Shown piece after piece: positions 1 to 12,962 of a DNA stretch of 64,000 nt. The position numbers were made by a program, and so were the translations under genes. Position 1 is the stretch's first letter, and each line of letters begins with the position of its first letter. The notes below the pieces were generated by a model. That model was not told where the DNA came from and ran no database searches. It saw nothing but the letters and a program-made list of their open reading frames with translations. The DNA lies in NCBI GenBank assembly GCA_947623455.1, contig OX392538.1, positions 27,341,001 through 27,405,000 on the forward strand, written 5' to 3'. The stretch comes from Mimachlamys varia (taxonomy: Eukaryota > Mollusca > Bivalvia > Pectinida > Pectinidae).

Positions 1-486
1 TTTTTTGTTTACTTTAGACTCGGCCATTATCTGATATTGTATATTATATTCCCTTATCCAAGTTTCTGGGTCCAGCAGTCAACCTTAGCAAAAGCCCGTC
101 CACCCAACCCTCACAGGGATCCTGACAAGGCACTACCCTGGACTTGTTTGTAGCCATGACGGTCCAAAAGCGTGCGCTTTCTGTCGGTATATTTTGGACT
201 TTTTGGCAACGTTTGGTATTCACGGTTGCAATCTGCTTTCTTGATCATATACACACAATCGAAAGTCAACATTTTTCCTCTAGTCATCAATCATTTGCCA
301 GTTGTTTGCCGAGTATGAAATATGTTGAAATATCTGTCTTTTCCTGTTCATTCGTTTGCGAATTTAGATAACGCCTTGCTTGAAACACATGTTGTATCTC
401 TCAAGGGTGTTACCCCATCCCCCCAGTCAGGATCCAGGGTCGATATTCTGATTGCGGTCAGCTCTAGTTCTATTATATACTACATC

Positions 487-556
487 TAAGCATTAAACAG
501 CATTCTGGTCAGTAATATAGGACCATACCATTGAACAGAATGCTGTTTAATGCTTA
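487..556. repeat. Perfect inverted repeat, 21-bp arms
   Basis: The arms 487-507 and 536-556 are exact reverse complements (TAAGCATTAAACAGCATTC on the left) around a 28-nt loop. It is a small fold-back element; no coding role is visible. Confidence 0.7.
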
Positions 557-1504
557 TTATTATTATTTTTTTTACAATTTTTTGATGATAAATTTATAAT
601 TATCTATATTAAATTTAAGTTAGACTTCTTATAAACGAAACAGCCAACTGCCAATATCGGCCGGCTATCGCCAACGTTATGATTATGACGTCACAATCGT
701 CATGACCAGGCCTTGGTAGTGTTACATAGTGGCAAGGTAGAGCAAATGCAAATAAATACCTTTATTAGATCAAGTATATAAAACATATTCAGAAAAAGGT
801 ACTCTCAGATACAGTCTGAGCTAGAACGTGCCTGGGCCTTTCCCGACCGACAAGACCTTCCGAACGTCCACTGCATTAAGTGGAGTTGAGGAGAAATTTG
901 AGTTGAGAGAAGGAAAACATATTCCGAAGAGAGTCCAAGCAGGCCAGCTATTGGGAAGTCCCCACTCTTCTCCCTAACACAGTTTGTGTAAAAAGGTGAT
1001 AAAAAAGACGTGATTTTTTTATCATTTTAAGTATATTGAGGTAACTAATCGCTTTGCATCTTCAATTTTCGTGGGACGAGATGTTTTAAAAGAGTTGAAA
1101 ATATGTTCATTATTGATGTCAGATAGTATTTTGTTCCAGTGAAAATTTTGTTCTAAGATGAAAAAGGGGTTGCTGTTTAGCTTTTGATTCTGGTGAGGTT
1201 TTCGAGGAATTCTTCAGGCTTCGTGCATCCTATCAGTCGTAAGTGTATCTACAGTGATGCTGTTCACATCTTTCCTGCGATCTAACAAGCTGTGCCGGAA
1301 ATGATCACCACTTATATCTGTTATACAGAGGTTCAATGTACAGTCAGCGATTTTAAACACCTCGGGCTACTCTACTCTTTTGAATTTTGCCATTGCCATT
1401 CTGTGTTTTTGTGTGTATGAATCTGACATTGAACATTTACTAGGGTAGAATTGTTCATGTTGCTCATCTGATTCATCGTGATTCGTCTCATTTCAACCCT
1501 GATC
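557..1504. other. Gene-free upstream spacer of copy 1
   Basis: AT-rich sequence with no ORF of note and no splice-compatible exon of the esterase family. Nothing recognisable was seen. Confidence 0.5.
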
Positions 1505-1658
1505 TAAGGGTCCTAGTTACGGCATGGACATATTATCCTACTTGTTCATGAAGTGAATTATTGCAAATGACAAAATGACAAAAATAAGGGTCCTAGTTAT
1601 TTCACGGCATGAACATGTTATCCTACTTGTTCGTGAAGTGAATTATTGCAAATGGCAA
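1505..1658 (+). repeat. Imperfect tandem duplication, period about 80 bp
   Basis: The words AGGGTCCTAGTTA, TTATCCTACTTGTTC and GTGAATTATTGCAAATG occur twice in the same order. This is a simple two-copy tandem duplication upstream of copy 1. Confidence 0.7.
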
Positions 1659-2063
1659 GAAATTATTTTCTTACAAATTGGGAGAACATAACACTAAACA
1701 TGAGGAATAACCAACAGCCATTTTCGCCAAAATATAAAAATATTAAAATGACTGTCAGGATGCAAGAAGCCAAACAAAAGTCTTGCATTTAGCACCAGAT
1801 TCAATACCAACAGCAATGCTAATAAAATGATAGCCAAATAACAATCCATACCGTCTTACATCGTTAAAGCATCAACTTTCAACTCTTTCAAAACATTCTT
1901 TCCAGACATACTAGGGTTGTTTATGCATTTGTAAAATACGACTAGAACCCTGGTGATGTATCCACAGTCTCCAGAACGAGCCTCTGCCTTTGAGTAGGGT
2001 TTGTTAGGTGTGCAAAGTATTGCTTGTGTTATATAATGATACATGTTTATATATTAATTGTAG

Positions 2064-2075
2064 ATCCTGCTCAAC
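2064..2075 (+). promoter_or_regulatory. Short 5' UTR leader after conserved 3' splice site (copy 1)
   Basis: A pyrimidine-poor but conserved acceptor (TTGTAG or TTATAG) directly precedes a 12-nt leader, ATCCTGCTCAAC, and then the ATG. The same arrangement occurs before copy 2 (leader from 13400) and copy 3 (leader from 29300); copy 4 has a 3-nt leader (from 38934). This implies a 5' UTR intron and supports the chosen starts. No transcript evidence is available here. Confidence 0.5.
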
Positions 2076-5000
2076 ATGGCCTGTGGGGGTATAGGTTGTC
2101 TTGTATTCCTGGCCGTGTGTTTTGTTGCCGTAGCCTACGTTATATACACACCTTTCCCGGGGGATGCCGTAGAACCCCATATACAGATGAGCATTTCCCT
2201 TTTTATTACTGCAATGTTCAAAATGGTACGTACAAGTGATTTCAACGTTAAGTATTAACTGTAATCAATTTGACGCGTTTTACTATAACAACAAATAAAT
2301 GAATGGACAGAGAATGGTACGATGGTTTTCAATTCTGAATAATAAATCGTATTCAAGCTTTGAATCCGTATCTATTTTTTTTGTCAATATCTCCATTGAC
2401 TTGGATAAAAATACATGTCCCCCGCCCCGTTGTTATCGCGAAGACGTATATACGCTTGTTAGTTTCGTTCCCTTAGTATTTATTGAAGGTGAACGTACTC
2501 ACACATGTTATTGCACCTATATAATTCTATTATCAATACAGCATACCAATAATTACGTAGTCACAGACCCACTATAGGAATATGGGGGGGGGGGGCAGTA
2601 AGGACTATATGGAGTGAGGCTATTATAGTATCATAGAGGTTCACCACGTGAGCCTGCTCCAACAATGAATGAACGGGATTTTTATCAAAGAAATTGAAAA
2701 TATTCGAATGGAATGAGACATAAGTTATAAAACTTAGAAACATCCTTTTCCATGAAGTAGAATATAAAATGGCAGACCTTGATATACAATATAACGATAT
2801 CAAAGCATTCAAATATATATACAAAAGAAAAACAACATTAATATTTATAGGTGAAATACACACTTTCGTATGTCATACAAGTACCAACAATTTATATCGA
2901 CTTTTATTATAATCTCTCATAATATGTTCCATGAACATGACTTATTACAAAACGTACAAATGTAGACAAAACGTCAATGGATACATGTACATACGTCAGG
3001 TTTGCCTATTCTCCCAATGCCAAACGTATAACCTATGCAATTCGACACCGCAAAAAGAGAAAATGTCATAAACCTCTGTGTTTGGCGCGGTATTTGAAGT
3101 TTCTTGGGAGTGAAATTACTGCAAAGTGTTATATTCTGTGCAAAACGGTTCTTTTGTCCTAAATACTAACAAGGAGAACCTGTTTTTTATATTACTAAAA
3201 ATATGTTGTCATTCCTTAAGTAGACAAATGGTGAATGCATGTATAGGCATCACCACATGCTCCCGAAAAAAACTAGAAGTAGGATAAAAACACGTAATCC
3301 TGAAACGTGACATTATCCGTTCCCTGAGCTGCATAAGGTATCGGTATCGTTTGTCAATTTTCGAAGTAATGAAACATCATTGTCCAACGAAGATTGATCG
3401 AGAACCACACACTATAATATCTTCCTTTTCTAATTTCAGTGCGATCTTCAGGAGTTTATTGGGTATAAAACATTTGCCGAATGTGCCAGGGATCCGTTCA
3501 ACATTAACTCTTTTCTCAACATCGGAGTATCTGATGACAATGTCCAGGTAAATACATGTAGCATGATGAAGAAAGCAAAACATCTTGATATCTGCTCTAA
3601 ATACGTAAAATAATATGACAAACTCATAATAGAGAAATATAGTACAGGCCCAGTGGGTGAGTATTTGAAAAAAATATATCAGGGAAACCCGAAGCGTCAA
3701 TACATTCTTAATCCAAATTCAAAAACGATAAAAGTAGGAGTAAATATGATCAAAGTAAAGATTTACACGGAGAGAATAAGGCCAAGTGTTCTGGAAAAGT
3801 CAACGCCCTCTGATTCATCGCCGACACCCGCCATATAAATCAATGTCCTTTCTTAGTAAATATCAAGTCCTCAAAGTGAGAACAGAGTCATCATTCTCAA
3901 TCCCAAAACGTAGGTTTATTAATGAGCATATTAAAAACGTCCACATTTATACTATATACGGATATAGAGTACATTGTGTATCGCACAAAGAGACTAAGAT
4001 GGCGAACGTAGAATTTGAACAATTTAAAAGTGTTATAACCGTAATATAATGTTATTAGCACCAACGCTGAACGATGAAGACGACGTTTGTTTACTTTTAT
4101 AACTAGCTACGAAACATATCAACCTTTTGACATCACTTTCAATACGATAAGTTTGAAGAATATGATGATACATGAAAGTTACTTACATAATAAAATATGG
4201 CCACCTTTTCAGGTCAGTGAAGAGTTGTTTGACGGTGTTAAAGTAAGGCTATATGTACCACGTGATCAAAATGTAAAACGCCCTCTACCGGGGATAATCT
4301 ACATCCACGGAGGCGGCTGGATCATTGGATCAATAGGTAAGATGAGCAGCAACCATGTTACATGGTATTTGTTTTTGTTTACAAGCATCAAGCTGCTTCC
4401 AGTTAGTATTTCTGGGAATATCTTGATTATATTAATGGAGTAAGCGTCATTACATTATATATTATTTTTTTCAACGTGTAAGTTTATTAAATGTAGAAGA
4501 AAACATTTCAATTTTTGTATAAGGTAGAGGGTGTCCTGATCGCCGGTCCATAAACTTGCATCTCCATAATTTAGGTCAATTTATTGATATTCTACAACTT
4601 TTTAGTAGAGGTGATATATGACTGATTAATGTAATGTTACTATATGATTATATGCTGTAATTTGATACGTTGACAATATACCGCAGTAGAAATAAACAAT
4701 ACTGAATATATAGTTACATGGTCATACATGTATAAGTATCAGGCTCAAATCTTATAAGGGTGTGTTCTCCGAACGCCAACATTTTTTTAACAATAGGTAG
4801 GTGTTGTTTTTGAGAACAATGGGAAGTCAATTATATACTGTTTCATAGAAACTGCCCTTTTCACCTTACCTGTGATTTACCTGTGAACTCACCTAACATG
4901 AGAATTAACTGTGGACAGTCAGTACAAGAAATGCATTAAATTTTACATTTTTTTTTTCCAATAATACAAAGATACAGATATAAAGAAAAAAAAAGAGAAT

Positions 5001-8000
5001 TATCAAATGAGTTATCAGCACATAATTGTATATAAAATACAATTCAGTGATAACCATATATTGAAGAAATAAAGAGAAATATAGAAAATTATTCAATAAA
5101 GTAATTAGTCTTAAATTGTTAGAAATTTGTTTTAAATATCTAGGAATTCTGTTGATAAATAACAGAAAATTCTTGACAACACAAGAGAAAATAGCTGAAC
5201 AAGGTTGAAAAGCTTAATTTGGAATTATGAATGTTTTTAAAAGTAAATATTTCAATTTCAAAACCCAACTTAGTTTTTTTTTACACTTTTGTAAGCAGCA
5301 TTTTAAATTATAGATCTAAAGTGCGGGGGTTTCATTAAGCGCCTTTTATTGAAAAAAACTGCATCTAAATTTTTGTAAGAGAATTTAGGGGTTAAGAAAA
5401 GTACGCCAAATATCATGATCAATCATGAATTAGGATGACTTTCATTTATTATTATTCGAAAGTTTATAATTTTCAAATATTTGCTTAAAGTTAAAAACTC
5501 AGACAATTGCATGTTACGATGAAATGGTTGAAAAGGGCGCTGAGTGGACAGATAGTATAAGAAACAATCTGTTAAGAATAGGTTCGGGATATGTGTAGCA
5601 AACAGAAAATACACAGAATGAAGATAAAGCATTCATCACTATTTAATTTGGAATGACAGATATTTTTCAACAGCAATGTATTGACTATATAAATGTGTCA
5701 TCAAAATGCATGTAAACTTCGAAAATTCATTAGTGGTAATTTTGTCTTTAAACCGTATTTAACAAAACCTATTTGTTTAAAGAAATAGCTAAAATCAGAT
5801 TGTCGTCTCATAAACTGAATATTGAAATGGGACAGTTTAATGTAATAGGCCTGGATCAAATTAATAGGATTTGTACGTATTGCGACAGTGGATTGTACCG
5901 TTTTGTAATAAAACGCAGTCATTATGAAAACCGTTTCATCAAACTGTATTACCATAGAAAACCTAATACGGAAAAAAATGTACAAATTTTTGAAACCAGA
6001 ATCTTTTCGAATTTAGGTAAATTTATTGTCCTCTGTAACAAAAGACGATTGAACACATTTTAATCTAGTAAAATACCTCTCTGCACTATCGCTACGGTTG
6101 TGTCTTGTGGTCTGTGCGTGTCCGAACTATATTGGGTTGTACATGTATCTATTTGTATTTTGCATTGTATATATGCACTTGTATGTATATATCTTGTACT
6201 GATAAACCGTAAGGTTTAAGGTAATAAATAAATTGAATGGTTAATGAGCTTACCTAATGAAAACAATAACTTTGATTACATAAACCTCACTTTATATGAG
6301 TATTGAATTATTGAGTAAGTTGGAATTTAATAAATCATACATATCCAAGCAAAACTGTACAAATTAGAATTAAGTAATCAAATTTTGATATTAATTGGCA
6401 TCAAGACCTTATAAAAATCAATCATCAAAACCTATTAAAGTATTCACCTATTATATACAAAAATATTTTTACAACAGTATCTTTTAAAAGTAGGAATTAG
6501 TCATAAAATAATTCAATGGTGAAATAGAAAGTTTTATTTTTTTTCTAGAAAATTATTAAGCATTGAATTTTAATTAATAATCACAAATCTTATAATAGTT
6601 ACATTATTTATTACTTACACAGTTTAATATTTCTGATTAAAAAAAGTATCATGAAGATAATTTATGATATTTTTTGGAATACTTGTGCCTGAGTACCAAC
6701 AGGTAACTTTTACAGGTAAATTTACCTGTTGGAACTGAGACTACTTTAAGGAAAAAGACTATAATCCCTATCACAACAAACTACCCTAAAGGCAAATTAA
6801 AAATGTTGGCGTTCAGAGATACACCCCTTATAAGGCATTAAGGTGATCTATGTCAAAATGTAACTTGATTATATCCAACGACTTTATACCGGTAATATAT
6901 TGGTTATAAGTTTCCATTGTATGTACGTTGGTATATTTACTCTACATGTAAGTTATTATAAATTATCCGCTCGCTGATATGTAGAAGCATGCAGTTTGTT
7001 GTAATTAGTGAAAAGATAATTATTGATACGTAAATTACTTTGTATTTTGACTTGATACATTAATGTAAACGTTCGTAATAACGTTAATAGCTGATTTTTA
7101 CATGCAGATGCCAATTTGTTCAAAGTCCAATATTTTTGCGCATTTTTAAACTAATTTCATTCAATCAATAACATTCATTTTCTTTTCCATTTATTCATTT
7201 CTCTTTTAATTAGGCTATTCCATGCTTTCTCTGTTCAATTTATATCTACGGGTGAATTTATTTCGCCATTATCTTAAAGATATGATCAAGTGAATGTGAT
7301 CGAAAATTGTATTTGTCAAGACATATTGATTTAAAGCTTCAATTTTCGACTTTTAGTTTTTTATATATATATTAAATATTATTCAATACCGCAATGACAC
7401 ATATATCCTTTTGAAATGATAATATCATCAATACGATTATTAAAAGTTTGTTTTCTTTTACTTCAATTGTATTACAGACATGTATGATGGACTCACCAGG
7501 GACCTTGCCACGTCTTTGTCGGCAGTCGTTGCGTCTGTTGAGTAAGGTTCATTTCTTTATATTTTCTCAATATTAGCCACGGAAACAAATACATTTGATT
7601 AGTTTAGATCCATAATTGAAAGACGGTTTTGTTTTCGCTTTAATAACTTTTAAAACTGTGCAGTTATGAATATTTTCAACCGCAATTTTACTTATCAATG
7701 CCATTTTTTCAAAGTAGTTTTACAAATGATTCAGCTTTTATATTAACTTTCCTGATATTTTAATGTTAATTCTTAGTTACCGACTGGCCCCAGAATATCC
7801 GTTTCCAGTACCGTTTGAAGACTGCTTAAAAGCCACAAAATATTTCATGGTCAACGCCGCGAAATTCGGGGTGGATGCCAGTCGGATCGCTGTAACAGGT
7901 AATTTTCCTTACAATGTTAAAGAACATTCAGCTAGCAATTAATTCATTACAAAGTATCCATTTTTACATACCATAGGATATTATCCACAGGGCATTGTTG

Positions 8001-9273
8001 CTTCGGCTTTATATAGATCAGTTAAAATTTTGTATAACACATACCTTGTCCACCGTTATGAAAGTGTTTATAAACAAAAGTACATTCATTTAGTCAGGGA
8101 GTTTTTCAGACTATTTATTTGAAGCAAATATTATATTAGGACGTCTTATTATAGCTTGCATAATTGATGTTCTTGATAAGCGTACTACTCACTGTAGCGA
8201 TATAATGAAAGAGTGAACATATTTAAGAAATGTTTTTGTAATTGCAAAATATATGTTGTTAAAAAATAAGACATTTAAAGACTATTGATTTGTTTAACTA
8301 CGCAAACAAGTGCTAAAATTCAACGCAACATTGGTTAAAGCAATTTCCTTAAAATATTGTTTGGTATTATAAAACAAATACTAATGCTGCAATTGCATAT
8401 TCTCATCTAAACGATAATATAGTGCTGACTATATTGTGTTGTCCGTTTGTTTTGTTGATTGATTCATATTGACCCTTTGAAGAATCTGATCAGGATTTTT
8501 ATAAGAAAAAACCATTTCTAAAACCATTTACTTAACTACACACCACTTATATTTGACCATTCAATTTTCAGTGATACTTTCTTTACAATATAATTTGACT
8601 GTATAGTACAAATTCAACGGATTTGATTTTTGTCGTAGGCGATAGTGCAGGAGGAAACCTAGCGATGGCTGTTGGAACTAAGCTATCTAAGGAAAGACAA
8701 CCCCCTCGACTCCTTGGGCTGATATACCCAGCTCTACAGATGGTGGACTTCAACACTCCGTCATACGTTTCCTATCAGTCGCTGCCATTTCTACTGCAGA
8801 AACGTCAGATGGTCAGCTTTTACACAATGTATGCATTTGGCAGCGATAATGATATAGAGAAGTATATGGAGAACAGGCACGTATCGGAAACCCTTAGACG
8901 TGCTACGGAGACTAAAGTGAGTGTGGATTTACTACCTGAAAAATATCGAAAGATTCACGTTGAAAAAAATACTGCAGTGGACACAACTTTGGCACGTAAA
9001 GTTGAGAAAACAATAAACAATATATATCTATGCCCTCTCTTACTTGATGACGATGAACTGTATGAATTACCAAAAACCTACTTGATGACTTGTGAATATG
9101 ATCCTTTGCGAGATGACGGTTTAATGCTTGCAAGACGATGGAAAGATATGTATTTCCCTGTGACCCACGTACATTGGGACGGTGTACAGCACGGCTTTTT
9201 CAGTGCAGGAGTTTCCAATCGTACCAGGGAAGCCGTCGACGACTTCATTAAGTACCTCAGAGCGGAACTGTAA
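2076..9273 (+). CDS. AADAC: Arylacetamide deacetylase-like esterase, copy 1 (6 coding exons, 400 aa)
   Basis: Exons: 2076-2225, 3440-3547, 4213-4336, 7478-7541, 7777-7898, 8639-9273. All have GT/AG borders with phases 0,0,1,2,1, and the sum is 1203 bp including the stop. Residues 4-24 are a hydrophobic N-terminal segment, as expected for a type II ER-membrane anchor with a lumenal catalytic domain. The alpha/beta-hydrolase (hormone-sensitive lipase family) signatures are HGGGW at 118-122, DYRLAPEYPFP from about 149, GDSAGG at 190-195 (nucleophile Ser192), Asp344 in CEYDPLRDDG and His374 in WDGVQHGFF. Spacing and length match vertebrate AADAC closely (about 400 aa). The family hydrolyses ester and amide bonds of lipids and xenobiotics; the substrate here is unknown. 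An N-x-T sequon lies at N383. Intron 3 (3.1 kb) holds a LINE remnant inside a TIR element. The start is the first ATG after a conserved acceptor at 2062-2063. I saw no disabling change. Confidence 0.93.
4752..6833. mobile_element. TIR element flanked by TTATAA, interrupted by a LINE fragment
   Basis: About 25-bp imperfect terminal inverted repeats are present: the left one starts GGGTGTGTTCTCCGAACGCC at 4758, and the right one reads, in reverse complement, GGGGTGTATCTCTGAACGCC, ending at 6827. Both contain GAACGCCAACATTTTT inward. TTATAA lies just outside each end (4752-4757 and 6828-6833). Because TTATAA is palindromic it could be a target duplication or part of the TIR. No transposase is present. 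The element sits in intron 3 of esterase copy 1. Confidence 0.6.
5133..6235 (+). pseudogene. LINE (non-LTR retrotransposon) ORF2 C-terminal remnant and 3' tail
   Basis: Reading across frameshifts and stops gives a series of segments typical of the ORF2 C terminus of jockey/CR1-type LINEs in invertebrates: FKYLGI near 5133, TTQEKIAEQG near 5175, FVSSILNY near 5290, LHLNFCKR near 5360, WTDSIRNNLLRIGSGYV near 5540, then an open stretch 5773-6063 containing RLSSHKLNIEMGQFN and NRICTYC. A TG/TA-rich 3' tail ends in AATAAATAAATTG near 6235. It is 5'-truncated and inactivated. The clade is not certain from this part alone. Confidence 0.75.
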
Positions 9274-9947
9274 TTTTACATAATTTCAATTAATTATAAA
9301 TTAAGTCCATGTTTACATATTCTCATGAAATGTAAGTTGAGAATGTTGCTCGAGGCACCATCAAGTAGTAAATACTCAAAACAATTTTGCCAGTTTGAAA
9401 ATAACTTGTTTTGTGTTTGTCATTTAAATGTTGTTTGCTGAATAATAAGCTCCTACCATTTCCAGTATTATGTAACTTTGTGATTCAACATTTTCTCGGA
9501 TGTTTAATACCAAAACATGATAAAATTTAAGTTTACTATAGGGCACTATTCATGAAATTGGTGGCATGCTTTAGTCTATGCTCTTGGTACTTCGTTTCAG
9601 TTAATTAAATCATTGGTACTGTACAAAGGTCATGAAAAACACTGGACACGTTTTTGTGCTTTAGGTCTGCTTAGAATGTTTTGATATTTCGTCACGGGGA
9701 ACACAAAGTCAAATTGAGCGCAGAAACTGAGATTGATCAAAATAACACAGTTTTTAGAGATTATAAGCGGATATGCTTATGACATTATATTAATTTAGCA
9801 AATATTAATTGACCATATGATTTTATTTTGTGTAATATTGATAGTTGAAAGAATTTATTTTGGTTTAGTTTGGTTCCTTTTTTATGAATCACTTTTATAT
9901 ATTACATGTACATAGATGAATAATAAAGAGGGTCCAAGTTAGAAGTG

Positions 9948-9953
9948 AATAAA
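9948..9953 (+). terminator. Polyadenylation signal AATAAA, copy 1
   Basis: It sits in the context GTGAATAAAGACCTACACA, which recurs after copies 2 and 3 about 0.5-0.75 kb past the stop codon. This marks the shared end of the 3' UTR. Confidence 0.55.
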
Positions 9954-9999
9954 GACCTACACAGATATATGTAACAATTACTTTCCTTTCATTTTCGTA

Positions 10000-10640
10000 T
10001 GTAGAAGATAGAGCTTTTTTCCCACACTTCATCATTTTATTCACAATTGTGCTAGATAAAAAGATACACTTTTCTCTCATATCTCGCCATGTTGGATAGA
10101 GTTTGCCCATGTAAGAAAGCTATGTAAGAAAAATCTATCTTACATAGCATTTCACGCGACGTGACGTCACAATGGCTCAACAATGACGTGACGTCACGAA
10201 TACGGTAAACTCTGATGCCGGAAAGAGAAAACGACGGCGTGATAAAATTAAAACCTTTCACAAAATTTTAACCATAAAGACCAGGAAGAGGAGATTAATT
10301 TTTCTGCGCAAACTTCGTTTGTAAATATAGGGTATGCTTAAACTCGCTGTCTAATTCGTTTTCGTCAAAAAAGCTCAAGGAAAAAGTTGAAATTTCAAAT
10401 GGAAGCCTGTTTAAACATATTTTCATGTTTTTCTAGCTTATTCGGGTAGTTGATATGAGAGAAAAAGACTCTTTCATTATGTGTGTATGTAGGATAGGGA
10501 TATTCCACCCTCGGGATCACAAAATGTGGTAAAACCCTCGGCAAGCCTCGGGTTTCACCACATTTTGTGCCCCCTGGGGTGGAATATCCCTATCCTACAT
10601 ACACGTATATGAAAGAGTCCTATAGTCTTTTTCCGGGTTA
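10000..10640. repeat. Interspersed repeat with a terminal fold-back
   Basis: The section 10041-10460 matches 59340-59740 in inverted orientation over several hundred bases (shared words: TATCTCGCCATGTTGGATA, TTTGCCCATGTAAGAAAGC, GTGACGTCACAATGGCTCAA). At 10468-10622 it ends in an approximately 70-bp-arm palindrome (GTAGGATAGGGATATTCCAC and its reverse complement). It is a non-autonomous repeat of unassigned class. The apparent ORFs in both copies begin with GTG and differ mostly at nonsynonymous sites, so they are not genes. Confidence 0.65.
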
Positions 10641-11224
10641 GGTAAAAAAAAACAGCTCTGCGTCTCTATCACGTCTTCACTTGATGCAGTGTAATCAGAG
10701 TAATGTAAAAAAATCGCCATATATTGCATATGGCATTTATGTTACAATTTATTTTAATTGCTAGCTGAATTTTCCATTAGGATATCTCGATTGAAAGGAT
10801 TCAGATGGGGTAGAAATATTTCCCGGTAATTAGACGAAACGACTTGTACCAGACTCTAGGCAGAGCTAAAATGCAATTTGAGAGCCTCAATAAAAACAAA
10901 AATTCAGAAAGAAATGACGCAAACGAGTAATAATCAACATATGGTACATCACGTGACTGAATCCTGCCTTCCCATTGGCTATACACATGGGTACTATAAA
11001 GCGGAATGCCCGCTCACCCAGGCACTATCAAATTTGGCGCGAATCTATTATGACGTCACTATTAAGCCACGTCACTATTACGTCGTGCTACTGTTCTGCT
11101 AGAACATGGCTGACTCTGGAAACGACCCAAAGCAGGCCATGGTCTTGCACAATAAAACTAGTTTTGGTGTATACAAGTGTATTTAAATGGAATTGTGATG
11201 TACTAAACCCATGGTGGCCCTGTT

Positions 11225-11325
11225 GAGAGGGCACTCTTGCCTCATAGTATTGTCTCGTGATGAGATAGCGCCCTCGCCTTCGGCTCAGGCACTATTCCAT
11301 CCTTCGACAATACTATGCTTAAGTT
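11225..11325. repeat. Imperfect fold-back sequence
   Basis: CATAGTATTGTC near 11249 is mirrored by GACAATACTATG near 11307, enclosing GGCGCTATCTC-like and GCCCTCGCC text. A possible small hairpin element downstream of copy 1; low information. Confidence 0.4.
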
Positions 11326-12417
11326 TCGGTCATGTACGTTTTGAACCCTCAATATACTTGTGTACAGTATAAAGTCCGTTTTGGTTCAGATCTACCCCTG
11401 TCGTTTTATTTAAACAGTTTTACCTGTACACACATGCACTTGCCCTATATAATGCTGATATCTGAAATTCAGGTCATGTACACATGTGTAACGGAACACA
11501 GCTCTTGCGCTGAAATACACCTGGACTCTTCACAATAAAACACGTAAGTTAATAGGTCTTCCTAACTTATATTGCTATGGAGTGTTTGGAGAAATCTTAA
11601 TTGCATAAACATGCAACCTATAATTATATCGTATTATGATGTTTTTGTAAGATGCAAGATCTCAGACAAGGAAGGGGTAGTGAGGAAGGTTCGTATGTAC
11701 ATGCACGTAGACATAGCGTTTGTTAACTTTGAACCCGTCCATAGACTGATATTATATACAGTATATTATATTCCCGTAACCCTCCTTGAGTCTTTACGCC
11801 AACACTAAAACTAAAAAACACTCTTCCACCCAACAATCTAACCGGGATCCTGACAAGGTCCTACCCTTAGCTTGTTTGTCGGCAAGCGGTCTTAATTCTG
11901 CACTTTCTTCCGATGAATTTCGGACTTGAGTCAATAGTAACCACCGTTGTAATCTGATACTAAGGGATGCACACATTCCTCCAAAGGGGTATTATTTTTC
12001 ATAGAGTAATCAGTATATCGCCATTGCTTCCATGCTATGGTATGAGGAATGTTTGAATATATATCTCTACTATGTCGTTTGCATATGTAAAGGTCCTTTA
12101 GTTAGAAACATATCTCAGGTGCGGTATCCCTTCTCCACCACGACCACCATCAACCCCATCCCCCCCACCCCCACCCAAACTTCCGCAATTCAGGATTCAG
12201 GAACGAGTCTCTTATTAGTGACAGCTCTTATACTATCAAAATTGCTACAGTGTGTTTATGGTTTTGGTAGTTACATAATAACATAATTAAATAAAAAAAA
12301 TAAGGAAATACTTATATTGTACCAATTTCATCCAAGTAAAAATTTTGTCACGAAATTTGGATTATTCAGCACAGCTTACAGACAGTATACATTATATAGA
12401 TATATTACATAATTAAT

Positions 12418-12602
12418 TACAGTCGACCCTCGTTATATCGACCTCGTATAACTCGAAGACCCTGTTTAATTTTAAGTATTTTGTCGGTCCCAACCAAACT
12501 TTACATTAGCATTAAAACTCATGTAACTTGAATACTCGGATAACTCGAAGCTTTGCCGTGGTCCGATGTTTCGAGATAACGAGGTAGCGAGATAACGAGA
12601 TT
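12418..12602. repeat. Tc1/mariner-pogo-like nonautonomous remnant
   Basis: Starts TA-CAGTCGACCCTCGTTATA, which fits TA target use and CAGT-type terminal repeats of the pogo/Tigger group. It then carries paired ATAACTCGAA motifs and ends in GATAACGAGGTAGCGAGATA. The matching right TIR is lost or diverged. A related decayed copy is at about 54895-55080. Confidence 0.45.
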
Positions 12603-12962
12603 GATAGCAAGTTGTTCGGCCAATCCAAACCGACAAAACTTATCCGACCGCTCATCAGCACTTACGTAGATTAGAAATTTAGAAAACTATAAAAGGTAAA
12701 ATTCATGTCGAGAAGAATCCAAGAAAGAGACTTGGAAAAGCAAGTTTTTGGAAGATACCCCTCTCGCTCACAACGCATGTTCTGAAAAAAATATCTGCTG
12801 AAGTAACATAAAACTCTTCATCTTCAGTTATATAGGTGTACATGTACATGGAATATATGTTTTGAATGAGTTGAAAGTGTGTCGAATGGTAATTTGTTTC
12901 AATCTAATATGGTAGAATTTAGAAAGGATTGCTGACTAGCATACGACCTAGTGTTTATTTTT

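Noticed and set aside
144..371. Small + strand ORF with hydrophobic stretch
   Set aside because: It lies in the conserved upstream noncoding block; the matching blocks before the other copies do not keep this frame.
10052..10261. Similar minus-strand ORF (69 aa), also found at 59475-59681
   Set aside because: Both start at GTG and differ mostly at nonsynonymous positions; the similarity is that of a dispersed repeat, not a conserved protein.
11106..11186. Short ATG frame beginning MADSGNDPKQ after CCAAT-like and TATAAA-like words
   Set aside because: Only 26 codons, no homologous partner, and it sits in repeat-rich DNA.
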